Positions 8,479 to 19,783 of a stretch of 21,174 bases of DNA are shown piece by piece; within the stretch, counting starts at the first letter, position 1; each line of letters begins with the position of its first letter. The DNA comes from Perkinsus olseni. Lineage: Eukaryota; Perkinsozoa; Perkinsida. The stretch is from positions 1 to 21,174 of the forward strand of contig JABANN010000559.1 of NCBI GenBank assembly GCA_013115125.1, read 5' to 3'. Below the pieces are notes generated by a model. The model did not search any database, had not been told where the DNA came from, and saw only the letters and a program-made list of their open reading frames with translations. The position numbers and the translations under genes are program-made.

Positions 8479-9420
8479 TTACTTCTTCTGACCACTTGCA
8501 GCATTGAACATCAAGTTTTGTGGGAAAAATGCCGCATAGCAGATTCCCTCTGTGTGGGGTCTTTCAAAAATCGTGATTGTATCCTCATCTATCAAATCCC
8601 TCGCCCGGAACATCACCCCTCCGCCGCCCTGCTGGCGCCTAGCTCTACCGGGAACCTTCACGCCGCTCGTCAATCAGCCTCTCGCCCAGCCGGCTGGCCC
8701 CTCTAAACACTCGTAGATTCCAAATAGCAAATCTCCATTCGAGCTTCGGAGTACACTATAGTTTGTATCTCCACAATTATGAAGTCTGCTATCCCCTCGG
8801 CAGTCTCTTTCTCCCCAATCTTCAGCGACCGCCCAGAGAAAGGGATCATTTTGTTCGAACCGGCAAGATGTACAGTAAGCACGCAGAGATCATCGGTATG
8901 GCCTTCACTGGGGGAGTCCATGAGTCCATCATTACGCAGAGACTCGAGCGCGGGTTCGGCCAGAAGCGCCACAGACTTTCTGCTGCCAACAAAGAATCCG
9001 CAAGGTTGCACAACAATGAGTAAACCCGGAGCAGATCAATTCTATTATCTACATCTTCAAGACATGCCCCTCGAACACCCTTCAGCTCGTTGCCGAGGAG
9101 AACACGTCCCCTCGCTTTGTCCCCGCCAGTCGAGCACCATCACGAATGCCAAAATCTCCCCATGGCATGGGGCCCATGCCGGTGGCACCGGCCCGGTGCT
9201 GCCGATTATAGCCTTTCGCATCCGAGCGAGTAACAGTATACTCACGCGACGCCAAGGCCGCTGTCAAACAGACGACGATGGAAGATCGCGTTCGTACCCG
9301 AAACTATGCAACCGGGAACTCATGCGATCATGTTCAATGACCTCGAAATCCACTAAAAAGCTGGTTTTGTGGGGAAACACTCTCCATCGTGTGCCGTTCC
9401 CACAAGTCCTGCCCGAATCT
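8479..9420 (-). CDS. Unresolved coding-looking exons of an unknown gene
   Basis: Several minus-strand segments have protein-like composition but I could not join them. They are 8985-8764 (VLTVHLAGSNKMIPFSGRSL, then GIADFIIVEI), 8755-8655 in another frame (LEWRFAIWNLRVFRGASRLG, ending ERREGS), 8623-8479 (VMFRARDLIDEDTITIFERP, then a stop), and 9260-9082 (REYTVTRSDAKGYNRQHRAG, then MGPMPWGDFGIRDG). The first two abut with a one-base frame change and no room for an intron, suggesting a sequence error, a pseudogene, or a wrong choice of frame. No domain recognised. The plus strand has a 247-codon open frame across this region which I regard as antisense shadow. Confidence 0.3.
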
Positions 9421-12400
9421 CATTTTTTGACCGCGACCCGCATAGTAGATACTCGAGTCGAGTATCCTCTCGAAGAGGGTATTAATTGGACGGAAAAAGT
9501 GAACAGAATCCAGAATGAATGATGGGCTTCCCACTGGCTTTCTCGTGGACATGAGCAGCAAGGGAGAGCCATCAGGTGGGAAAACGACCAAGATCGGCCA
9601 GCTTCATGCTCGATGGTCAAAAACTCACACTGCAAACGGTCTCGCAGAAACCGCATCTTCCGAGGGCCACAAAATCTCAGCATCGAAGGTGAGGTGTGGA
9701 CGAAACGGATAAGTTCAAGGCAACAGAGTTCGCCCGACGCTCACCAGTATCGGAGAATCCACAGTTCTCGAGCACCTCTATCGCCTCTCCAAACGGCGCT
9801 ACCCTCTCCATGAACGCCTTATTCGACTTGCTGAGAAAATCAGGGATTAGCCGACGCATTGTCCACAACAATCCTCCAATGCAAAATCATTCCGGAGTTC
9901 TAGGTCTATCAAACTGGAAAGCTCCACCATTATGCCACCATCTTACTTGATCTTGTGATACTTCTTCTCCGTGGGATGATCATGAGCATTCTGTAAATAT
10001 ATCCGCAAAGTCTTCAGACAAGTCTGCAACAAATACGCCGGAAATAACATGCTACTCATCCCTCTAATAAAATAACAGGCTGACCTAGGCCTAACACCTC
10101 CGACCAACCAGACGTGGAGATCTCTACATCTATTTCGTCAAGTCCATTATGGACTGTCCATACATACCCTCGTACGTGCATCACGGAAATCTAGACTCCG
10201 AAAATTCCACGGGAAAAATTCACGCATATCCCACCGCCAGCCGCATGCGACACGGATCGACGTCATCCATGAACCACTGAATTGCAGACCGACTAATTCG
10301 TGGCGCAGCGACTTGCACTCCCTTCTCGGCTCACCATCAGCCCCTGCAAGTTGCTCTCCTTGTACTCCTTCTTCAGGTTTCGCAGGTGATACGCGATCGC
10401 TTCCTTCGGTTTCATCTGGCTCACGTCTGTGCTTTTCTCAAAATAGTCTGCCTGAACACACGAGCATCTCTCCTCATGCTGATCGTCCCTTCCCTGCCGC
10501 GAAAACTGGCGAGCAGAACCGCGCAGGAATCGATCCAACCAGCGCGCCACTCCTCGACTAACCTCGGAGATTTGCCCCTACGCATGTCTAACCGCCATAG
10601 AACTATTGAATACTTTTCTTAGTTCACATGCGACTCTCTCAATTCTTACAATCACGGTCTGGTGATATTCCCTTACCGGAGGGTCCCTTCCGAATCTTCT
10701 CCGATAATCCTCGACCATCTTCTCTCGCAACTCCTGTCTATGCCTTACATGGTCTTCTCTCTCTCTCTGCATTTCCTCCATTTCTGAACGTACTCATCAC
10801 CACCGGAGATAATCACCACCAGAATCACGCATGCCCCAACAATAATCATCATTGCTCCATACCTCATTCACCAAAAAATCAATTCAAAATTTGGAAAAAA
10901 AATTCGGAACAAAAGAAGGCTCGCTGATAAGTTCTTCCCTAAACTTAGCGATCCCCCGCACCCCCTCGCAGCATGCTTCAACCCGAAAGCGATGAGCAAG
11001 CGCGAGAGCTGCTAAACGGATCCCCACCTCTCTTCCGTTTCTCTTCAGCCAAGTGCGCCTGCGTTTCTTGCATCAGCTTAGTATTCTCGATTCGAGCCTT
11101 CTCCTTTTCCCGGGCTTCCTTCTTTTCCCTGAGATATCATTCCCAACGTCATCACACACGTCAAAGATAGGCAGTCGGGTACCTCTCCATCCTGTCCTCT
11201 CGAAGTTTCTTCTGGAGCTCCAGTGCCTTCGCTTGGGCCTCTTCCTTCGACATCTGTGGCTTGGGAGCGGGCAAGGGCTTGTCAATCTAAAGAAATCCAG
11301 AACTCTCCGATTCCGTGAAGGCAAATTCCATCTTACATCTTCGTCATTCTCATGCTCCCCTAGCCACTGCACGGCATTCTCAACGCCAGCATTATCCGAG
11401 TAATACAGCGCCCTTTCCGCTCGAACAAGAGGGAACCCCATGCCTTCAGTCAGCTCCTGAAACAGCCGTCATCATTCACATTTGCTCGAATATTTCCTCA
11501 TTATTCTAATGAAATCCAACCTGTGAGTCCTCAAGGACAGAAAGACATGCACTTCACAGATTCATAGGGCACATTTGAGCGTGGAAGAATCATACGAGAG
11601 ACCCGACTCCCGCAGAATTGGTTGTGTCAATGTCTTCGCGAGTTGTCTGAGGCAGATCTAAAGTGTGAGTATCATTGCATTGTTATCATCACTCATTTCC
11701 ATCATACACAGTAAGCAGGGGAAGCATTTTATCGTGCTATTGCGACCGACTCTGTAACCACAGCGTCCAGAGGTAAAATAGGATATTCCGATTCATTATA
11801 TCCACTCCTCGAAATATAGGGCATTTTTCCACAAGAGGCAAAGCAAAAGATCTCCTACCCGCCTTCTTGCAGCCGACCACCACCATTCCCAGCGGATACT
11901 ACCTTGAGCATATCTTTATTGACCATATCTTTGACATTCTGAGGATTCTCTCCACTATCCGGTACGAGTTGACCATGCTCATCCACATCCATCGGTGTGG
12001 TGGCTCCCTCCGGCAACCGCAGAGGCTCCTTGAAGTCGGGATCATTCTCGTGCTCCTGCACACAATGATATCATCCTCGTATGAAAACTGCCCACCGGAT
12101 GGCAGCCGGGTAAGATTATGGAAATAGCAAGACGCTACTGAGCTCCTAACCCTTATCACAACCTAGGTACGAGTTGGCACTGATCAGTTCAAAAAAATTT
12201 CGCAGCGCTTGCTCCCATGGGGTGTAAACGTTACGTAGCCAGATAAGAATACACCCGTACTAGGGTTCCATTGCTCTACGGACGAATGGTGATAGGAGAC
12301 AGTGCAAGACCTTATGGAAAGATCTGAACCGTGACCCTCCCACCAAGTCTCCTACCGCTATCCACTCTTCAGCTTTCTTCAGGTTGTTGTTGCCAAACCA

Positions 12401-13850
12401 CAATGCTTTCTCGGCCACAACGACCGGATATCCTCTGCCTTCGAAGAGAACCTCCACCTTCCTAGAGTCCGCGAAGTCCACCACCTGTAACACAAGTTCC
12501 GCGCAGGGGCTATGACTCGAATAACAGGGGCGAAATGACACTCAGTTAGAATTCCTGTATTCCGATCGGTCACCCCTCGCGGACGAGATCATCCGAGGGC
12601 AGTACACCACAACCTATTTCTCAAGCCACCGCAACAGTGAATGCATAGGAGCTCATTACCATCAACTTTGCGTCACCCTAAAATACTACTCTGTGCGAAA
12701 ACAACTAGTCACATTACCATTCATAGTGGTTTCTTATATACACTTATGCACACTACGAACCGCTGAATTTACTCACCCCACCACGGAGCAAATTTTCCCA
12801 TAGGCTCTCTTCGATCGCAACCTCAACCTCAACACACACCAAAAAATAACCTCAGCGCCATGACAAGCCCATGCAGCAGCTCAGACATTCCCGTATCCGA
12901 ATGAGAGGGCCTCTCCCGTGTCATAACAGCAACTCACCCGAGGGTCGTTCTGGTGCTGGTTCTGCTTCTGTAAAATCCGATCTCGTAGCTCCGCGACGGT
13001 AATCTGAAACGGAAACGTAAAACAACCGGTTTCCAACACAGCCACGAGAGAATAACTCTCCTTATTCTCGATCAAAAATACGCAGGTGATGCTAGCACTA
13101 CGGGTAGCGTCACCGCGCCGCGAAATTAACATCAACTACCTCCGAGAAGTTCTCAGCTTTCTCGCCGGTCCTCATGCAGAAGCGCTTCACCTCCTCGTCC
13201 GTGAAACAGTACTTTCCCGACACGTTAGATACCATAACTTTGGCATCCGGTGACACCTGCCACAGACAGGGCATTTAGGAAGGACTGCAGGCCGCTCGGG
13301 TAAATCACTCAGCTGGCGAAAATCATTGCCGACTATGCCCTCTTGATAGCGAGCACAAGGAGGCAGGCCACTTTCAGACAGCCGATTCGTGTAGTAGGAA
13401 ATCCGGATGCCTCCGAGAGTATGGGTAACTCCCACTGAACGAGATTGTACCTTCTATCCGGCTCGAGCACGCACGCGATACCCGAAATCAGCGACGATCA
13501 TTAATGTCAAGAGCAACCGTCAACTAACGTATCAGTTTGTAGGGAACACTGAACAACGATAGACTTGGATAAATCTTCGCTGCTGAGACACTATCTCGAG
13601 CCAACTATCGGACTATGAAGATACATACTTTCGCCACGACTACACGACGACGACGACGACGACATACACCAGCGAGCAACTCAGCGCAGGATTTCTGTCA
13701 CGCGCCAATTAATTCGTACTCTACTACCTCTTCGAAGTCCTGGGATCCGATTGCTTTGGCATGGTCTTCAGCATCCTCTGGTGTAAAGAATAGCTGTCCA
13801 GTTTTATTGCAGCGCAGTATCATATTATTGGCCCCTCCTGAGCTGGACAT
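9420..13850 (-). CDS. UBA-UBA-coiled coil-PUB ubiquitin/p97 adaptor, 13 exons
   Basis: UBA domains bind ubiquitin; PUB domains bind the C-terminal tail of p97/CDC48, so this probably links ubiquitinated cargo to p97. Exons: 13850-13728, 13256-13140, 13003-12938, 12484-12356, 12055-11903, 11456-11337, 11286-11183, 11128-11028, 10783-10677, 10451-10335, 10023-9947, 9830-9745, then from 9640. Phases agree throughout. Two related N-terminal motifs (TPEDAEDHAKAIGSQDFEE; TDEEVKRFCMRTGEKAENF); UBA 1 about 110-150 (RGYPVVVAEKAL, then EEWIAEHENDPDF), UBA 2 about 198-233 (MGFPLVRAERAL, then WLGEHENDED); coiled coil 237-340; PUB about 352-448 (LKTLRIYLQNAHDHPTEKKY, SNKAFMERVAPFGEAIEVLE, CEFLTIEHEAG). 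This order matches plant UBA/TS-N proteins with a PUB (PUG) domain. The C-terminus is uncertain: the frame runs to a stop at 9420 (506 aa), but the tail after 448 looks poor and another splice or an indel is possible. Confidence 0.85.
13644..13663. repeat. Trinucleotide repeat (ACG)n
   Basis: About 6.5 perfect units in the first intron of the UBA-PUB gene. A simple microsatellite with no sign of function. Confidence 0.8.
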
Positions 13851-14368
13851 AGTTTAGTATTTTCTGATAGAAAAACTGACAAAAGGCTATTCATATGACT
13901 CCACCTGATTCCAACCGAGCTCAAGAAGTTCCCTATGCTCCTGCAGAATGGTACGCGTTTATGTGAACACCGATTGCCGTCAATTTTTAATCTTGCAGGC
14001 TTTCTCAGTAGCGTCTAGCGCAATATATTAGATAAGATGTAGCCTAAATTCTAGCTAAGATTATTATCGCCATACTGCACCAAAATAACTCTGAACAGTT
14101 CCCTCAGACTCGGTCATCCTCATTATAATGAGAATAACTAACGTCATAAAGGTGGTGCTATATCAGTGGCAGAAAACTCGCAACTACTTCGTTGTCCAAC
14201 AACCGTTGACACCTCTACCAACCCCAGCCTGGCCCATTCAAAACTCAAGCCCGCTCTCTCGGCGATTGTGCACAATTATTCTGAGTTCAGCCTCCCTGCC
14301 GACCAGAGTGACCCTCGGTCGAAAGAATAGAGAAACTTGAAAGGTGCTGGCGACGAGCCCTTCCAGCT
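13851..14368. other. Intergenic region between the UBA-PUB start and the SNF7 stop
   Basis: About 520 nt, AT-rich toward 13860-14150. It must hold the promoter of the UBA-PUB gene and the 3' end of SNF7, but I see no clear core-promoter motif, RNA gene or repeat. Confidence 0.5.
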
Positions 14369-17300
14369 TCATCCCAGCTGGGCCTGCAGGGCCGCCAATT
14401 GATCCGCTTCTTCCTGTGTAAGACCACCTGAGAGGGATACGATATGAACACAAGAACGACAATCAGGTAATTTCGAATAGACACTCTCAGCAACACGAAA
14501 TAAAACAGAAAGAGAATACAAATATATGGACAATGTTCAGTGTTTGATAACTCCACTGGGACATCAATATCAAAATGAGATAAACTGTAATCGAGATTTA
14601 CGATCGAATCCCACGAGACGCGGCCGACTGTCTAAACAATGTCAATGTCAATGGAATGGAACAATGTCTAGCTCCGGCGACGAACAAGATTTATTGCTCT
14701 TCTCAGAACAAGATATGTTTCTTCTATGAGCCGTTGGAGCCTTGACGATGCGTAACGATCGACGCCACGCGAAACCCCAGACGTCCTTCGTGCTCACTGG
14801 TTTCAGCTGACGTGCTCGCGTTGGAGTTCGCCCCGGCGCTGACCTTCGGGGCCTTCGCTGGTGCAGCCGCGGGCTGCGCTGCGGTGGGCTCAGTTACCAC
14901 ACCACCACTGGGAGCGGGAACGGCCTGAGGGGAAGCGACAGTTGAACAGCATCACACCGAAGCCTGAGAATTAACTCTATCGTACCACTCCTCCGGTGAA
15001 TGCAGGAGCGTTCACGATTCACAACATACGGAAAATTTGGCAGTTATTAAAGACCCTCTCACAGTTTATTCGACAGTTTATTACATCAACCATTTTCTTG
15101 TCAAGCTCCTCAGCCTCGATCTGATCCAGCTCGTTCAACAACTCATCGTCATCCATGATCTGGTTACCAGAAGATAGGACCTAACACACCAACAATCTCG
15201 CCACCTCGATGCCGATGCTGTCCGTAGGCTAGAATAGGAGAAATCACTGAAGAGATGTTCAGTCGCTAAGGTCCGGTAACCGAGACCGGCCAAGTAGTAC
15301 CACATCTTCCTCCAATCGTAGCGATGTAGTACTATCCGCACATTACTATTCTACTTTATCGAAGTACACTGGATTAACATTGTTTATACTAGGCTATTAT
15401 TGAAGGTGCTACGGGCCAAGTAGTATAAACATTGTTCATTGAGCGGTCTCGGAAAATTCGTTAAGTATCTTTCGGTTTCCGACCTTCTACCAACTCGACA
15501 ACCCTACGTACCTGCGACACCTCATTCTGGAGATCCTGTTGCTCGGCCATATCGTCCATGAGCTCATCAATCTAATCAAAAAACAAAATACTAACAAGCT
15601 TCGCACCGCCTAAAAGTATCCCAGGTGAATCGCACCGCGCGGTACATCAAAACATCCGAAAAATATCGAAAACACGATGCACGGACAAGCGCTTCTCTCC
15701 AAGCATTATTACATTGTCAATATTGAGCTGCTGATTCATCGTCTTCTGCGCGGACACGCCCTGAGCCAAAGCCTGCACCGCTACTGCAGTGGTCTGGCTG
15801 CTCTCAAGCGATAATATCTGCTGCTCCAATGTCATACCTGAACAAATTCTCATCTTGAATCTTCGTCTGGTCGAGGAGAGATACTCGAATTAAGAAATTA
15901 AACTACAATTAAGTACATGGAGGTATAAATATTTATTCCCTCGATTAATTTTGTACCATATCTTCACCTACTAATCGCTATATATAGTTGATAGATATTA
16001 CACCTATATATGTATTTAATGTATTTACAGTCCGGTCGCAAAAGTCGTCCAGAGTTGATCTAAAGCATCCAAGCTGTGAATAATGAAACGATAAGAGCCC
16101 GGCCTCGATCTGAGCAACTTTTCTTCCACCGGACTGTACATTCAACTAATGAGTATCAGAAATATTAGGAAGATACTATACCATTCTATATCTAACCAAA
16201 ATACTCATCAAAGGATACAAAGCCTTCAGCGGAGAGACCCTGCCAGCTTACGAGAGTTCATCAGGGTCTGCAGCTCGGCCTCGTACAACTTCTTCCTTTT
16301 CAAGGCCATCAGCGCTCCTCGCTTGTCCTTTGCAGCAGCTCTGCTACCTGAACCAACGCAAGTCACGACGAAAAACGAGATGAATATCCCAGACGACGGC
16401 GGGGTCGAAAATTTTCCTGCCCATACGCAATCACGACTCAGAAAAAAATATCAGTCTCGATTTCTATTTAGCATATAAAGATTCAGATAAATGATAAATT
16501 ATCATAGCTAGCTGTAGAGATGCCGAATAACGATTCACGAGAAGGCTACAATATCCAAGGTTCGAGCTCGGACTTGAAAATTGCTTGGTGATGCATCAAC
16601 GATCCACGCGCTGATGAAAGGATTCGAAAAGAACGGGCAGAGCCCTGGAGGAGAGCATAGTTGACTGGCAACGATAACTCAGTTGAAGATATTCTACTGA
16701 AATTCCCAATGACGTAGAGGATGAGATGGATGTAGTTGACGCCGTCAACTTGACGGGGCAAGGTAGAAGGAGCATAGTGGGTTTGCCCGCAGCAGAGATG
16801 CTGTGGTCCGTATGACACAGACTGTTCACAACAGCCAAGAACACGAGAGCCGCTCTTGTGTTCGTTGTGCCTGCCAGCTCAACATGAGCCATGATGAGCT
16901 GGTAGCCAAATCGAGCCATAAGGCGGTGGTCGCTGGGGACAGGTGCAAAGGGAAGCTGATGTGGGCCGTATGTCGCAGATTGTACGCAACAGCGCGAAGA
17001 CAAATTCCTCTACTTCCCGACTTTCACTCTCGTCACTCAGTCGCAGTCCATCACTGTCATGAAAATGTAAAACCACATGATGACAAAAAAAATCGGTAGA
17101 GTGGATTTGAACAGTACCACAACAAGCGCCCCCATTACGAGCTTCCTGTTCTTGAATCGCCATCTTCTTCTCAATAAGTTGTTCCCTTTTTTCCAGAGTA
17201 TCGATCGCCTCCTTGTTCTTCATAATAGCGTCGGGTAAATTCTGTTAGGGAAAAACTTATTTATAATTTTGAAGCCACCACGAACTTTTATTCACTCAAC

Positions 17301-17501
17301 TAGTCTACTTTTTCCTGTCTAAAACAGGTACTTATTTTGTCTACTTTTATCACAGTCGGCAACTAAAATTTTTCTCCTTACAGTGCACTCGCCCGTCGAC
17401 AAACAGTCCGGCAACTGAACCGTGGGTCGTTGCCCTACCTGTTGTGGTGGAGGCGACGCTTTCTTCTGCTCCTTCTTTTTAGAACCGAAGAAAAGACGCA
17501 T
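14369..17501 (-). CDS. SNF7: ESCRT-III subunit SNF7/CHMP4 (VPS32), complete, 8 exons
   Basis: Polymerises on endosomal and other membranes to drive inward budding and scission in multivesicular-body sorting, cytokinesis and membrane repair (family knowledge). Exons: 17501-17439, 17241-17139, 16347-16252, 15837-15713, 15571-15512, 15180-15085, 14924-14798, 14427-14369; 729 nt, 242 aa, all phases agree. N-terminus MRLFFGSKKKEQKK is short and basic as in the family; alpha-1/2 core NLPDAIMKNKEAIDTLEKRE and KDKRGALMALKRKKLYEAEL (22-80); alpha-3/4 region TLEQQILSLESS to ELMDDMAEQQDLQNE; acidic alpha-5 DDDELLNELDQIEAEELDKK (159-178); Ala/Pro-rich linker; C-terminal MIT-interacting helix EEADQLAALQAQLG (229-242), like the yeast SNF7 end. 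Length is typical. If the last donor were not used the frame would stop at 14724, but that loses the conserved end. Confidence 0.92.
15288..15436. repeat. Short direct and inverted repeats in SNF7 intron 5
   Basis: GGCCAAGTAGTA occurs at 15288-15299 and again at 15414-15425. Overlapping the second copy, AACATTGTTTATACTA (15376-15391) and TAGTATAAACATTGTT (15421-15436) form a 16-bp inverted repeat with one mismatch and a 29-nt loop. It may be the remnant of a small hairpin element; no terminal repeats or target-site duplication are clear. Confidence 0.5.
16755..17005. repeat. Diverged tandem duplication in SNF7 intron 2
   Basis: The largest SNF7 intron (16348-17138) holds two related blocks about 160 bp apart, best seen as TGGTCCGTATGACACAGA near 16805 and TGGGCCGTATGTCGCAGA near 16962, followed by CAACAGC in both. 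About 80 percent of the core bases agree, falling off outside it. Differences show no codon periodicity, so the minus-strand open frame across it (16596-17003) is probably chance. Confidence 0.5.
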
Positions 17502-18658
17502 ATTAGAGATATACAAAAATGGAAAACGACTAAAGCAAATCATCGTGCGACTGCCCAGACAAGTTTGTCATTGCAATCAGCATGTAACACGCTGTACGAA
17601 ACACCAGGAGACATATCCCTTACGCATCCATCAGACTGGAAAAAAAGAACCACTATTGATCTATGAGTCGGGATGCCGATTATCTCACAACTGAGTTTCC
17701 TGCAAGCCCCCGTGAACGCCTCTTCGCTGTTAAGAAAACAAGAGTCAACTACATCAACCTACTCTCGCGAGAACAGCAAAATTTATTCCCACTTGCTGCA
17801 AGATGCGCATTTCAGTTTTACCATGACAGTGACAGCCAGCTACACCAGCTCGACACCATCACGGTGTAGGCAACCACTTGTAGGGCCCGGAGGCGGTGAT
17901 GTCTGTCAATGCAGAATCACAACGCGAGTTTTCCTCAACTCACATGAGAGACGAACACGAAGCTAGTAGCACAGTTGGGCTCTAGGGACCGAAAATTCGC
18001 CTCCCGCTGTGCAAGAACCACTTCCCATTGTGAACCATCAGTCATACACGCGTTTCTCACAAACAGACCACAGAAAATACGAATTGCCACATTGTTATCC
18101 TGGATAAACTGAACTGCAAGTTAGCCGATCGATGTTCGCCGCACCCCATACAAGCCTGACTCCGCTGAACACAACTCCACCTTCCTGAAGTGGTTAGTAG
18201 TAGGAACGCTATCATAATGATACTGGCCAGATATCGGCGTCGTGTGGTTCAGTAGTGCAGGATAGACTGTATCAATAGTAGTAGTAGTAATCGCTTGATC
18301 ATAGAGACGAGATGAACTCTTCAAGTAAGTGAGTCTATGTACTTATGTAAGAAACAAACCAATGGCATCCAGAAAACGAAGATTGGAGCATTGGCGTCAT
18401 CCAAGGAGTGAGATCCGCTTGCTTGGTTGGTTCGACCTCGCTGTGGCTCGTGGCCGCAGCACGAGGATTGGGAGCGGATTGGAAGGATCTTCGAAGGAAG
18501 ATCTATTATGAACAACTATAAATAAACAGGATAGCATCAACTTAGTGGAATCTGTGTAAAGAATGACCAGGCACAAACCACGGCATCTCTCAAGCAGATG
18601 AGCGAAACTCGACCTATTCCGTATCTTGCAGGCTAAACCTCGAAGATACCGCTCACAA
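17502..18658. other. Intergenic region upstream of SNF7
   Basis: About 1.16 kb between the SNF7 start and the transporter stop. Several short open frames occur on both strands, none with splice-consistent extension or a recognisable motif. A small (AGT)n run lies near 18275. I see no RNA gene. Confidence 0.5.
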
Positions 18659-19783
18659 TCAGTTGTTCTCCGCCTGTTGGGCCTTACTGGCCTCGGCAGC
18701 CTTTCTCGCCTTCTTCTCGTTGTACTTCTTGGTAGCATAACCGTAGACGACCACACCGAAAATCGACATGAGAGCCGACGCAAGAGTGATGTCACGTTGC
18801 CAACGATCAAGCGGGAAAAGACAGTACTTCTCGATGTGTGAGCAGTACATAAAGTGAGACAAGAAAATATAGATACCGGTCTTCAAGCCCTTCGCAATGG
18901 CCGTACCAACGTTGCCAATGCGATTCAAGAGCAGGAAGAAACAGGCTGCGTGCAAGAAGTTGCAGAGAATGAATAATATGTACCAGCCCATGACTGTTCC
19001 CACGTCCGAGCCGGCCTCGTCAATTTCGTCCACGATTTGCTCTTGAACTCTCCACGAGTTCCAGCCGATAAAGTAGAAAGCGTAAAGGATGATAGAGTAG
19101 ATACCGATGAGACCGCAGAGTCGGGTGGGTGGGAAGTCGTATTTTTTGATGTAATATTCGTTGATGATGTTAGTAAGGGAATGCATAAAGCAACCGCAGA
19201 GGATGAGGATTGTGCCAACCACAAGTTGGTGAGAGCCGTCCACTGAGTTCACGAAGGACTTCATGGCTACGCCTCCGATAACGATGACGATGGCCGCTAT
19301 TTGCCAGATAGAAAAGCGCTGCTTGAGGAAGATGAAGGAGAGCACCACAGTCCACACGATGCAAGAGTTATACAACATAGTGTAGATCTGGGCGCCAGCC
19401 AGCACGATGCCGAACTGCAGCAGGACTTGTGAAACAATGTCCACAGCAGAGGGGATAGCAGCGCGCTTCCAGTCACACTTCCACAGGGGCTTGGCAGCCG
19501 GTAAAAGGACCACCAATACGTTACCGAGGGCGTTGGCCGCGAAGGTGAGCAGGTGAACCGTCTTCTTGCCGCCTCCGCCGTGATTTCGGATCTGATCTTC
19601 GCAGAGGTTCTGCATGATAGCCGAGGCTACGAAGACTATCATCAAGGGCCAGAAGGCGACGTGCTCGATCCTGTCGGCGACCTTAGTGCTGAAGCGCTTC
19701 AAGGCGGACACCTGCTTGGTGTCTGGCTTAGTGGACAGAGAAGAGGAGCTCGAAGAGTCCATAGACTCAGTGGAGCCCGCCAT
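18659..19783 (-). CDS. Drug/metabolite-superfamily (SLC35F/CRT-like) membrane transporter, intronless
   Basis: Polytopic transporter, 374 aa, from the ATG at 19783 to TGA at 18659. The N-terminus is Ser-rich and cytosolic-looking (1-45). About ten hydrophobic segments follow, including WPLMIVFVASAIMQNL (46-61), LLTFAANALGNVLVVLLPA, IVSQVLLQFGIVLAGAQIY, CIVWTVVLSFIFLKQRFSIW, IAAIVIVIGGVAMKSF, LVVGTILILCGCFMHSLTNI and a last one near SALMSIFGVVVYGYA. The tail is Lys/Ala-rich (KKYNEKKARKAAEASKAQ), resembling ER/Golgi retrieval or simply cytosolic. The pattern of paired domains with a conserved polar turn after the fourth segment fits SLC35F6/CRT-like DMT proteins; substrate cannot be told. It is the only gene here without introns. 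A pyrimidine-rich leader with an AG at 19814-19815, 30 nt before the ATG, could be a splice (or trans-splice) acceptor. Confidence 0.9.
   Translation of the reverse strand: MAGSTESMDSSSSSSLSTKPDTKQVSALKRFSTKVADRIEHVAFWPLMIVFVASAIMQNLCEDQIRNHGGGGKKTVHLLTFAANALGNVLVVLLPAAKPLWKCDWKRAAIPSAVDIVSQVLLQFGIVLAGAQIYTMLYNSCIVWTVVLSFIFLKQRFSIWQIAAIVIVIGGVAMKSFVNSVDGSHQLVVGTILILCGCFMHSLTNIINEYYIKKYDFPPTRLCGLIGIYSIILYAFYFIGWNSWRVQEQIVDEIDEAGSDVGTVMGWYILFILCNFLHAACFFLLLNRIGNVGTAIAKGLKTGIYIFLSHFMYCSHIEKYCLFPLDRWQRDITLASALMSIFGVVVYGYATKKYNEKKARKAAEASKAQQAENN

Noticed and set aside
8779-9522. 247-codon plus-strand open frame
   Set aside because: It lies antisense to protein-like minus-strand frames, has no motif, is Ser/Arg-rich in the way shadow frames are, and would be the only plus-strand protein gene.
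14724-14797. SNF7 ending by read-through at a TAG at 14724
   Set aside because: Splicing the GTGAGC donor at 14797 to 14427 is in phase and restores the conserved C-terminal helix EEADQLAALQAQLG.
15160-15228. A 39-nt SNF7 microexon followed by a 30-nt intron
   Set aside because: The intron would be too short. Using the acceptor at 15181 gives VLSSGNQ joined directly to the acidic helix, in phase and closer to the family.
16596-17003. 135-codon minus-strand frame inside SNF7 intron 2
   Set aside because: It overlaps a diverged duplication with no codon-like substitution pattern and no splice link to SNF7.
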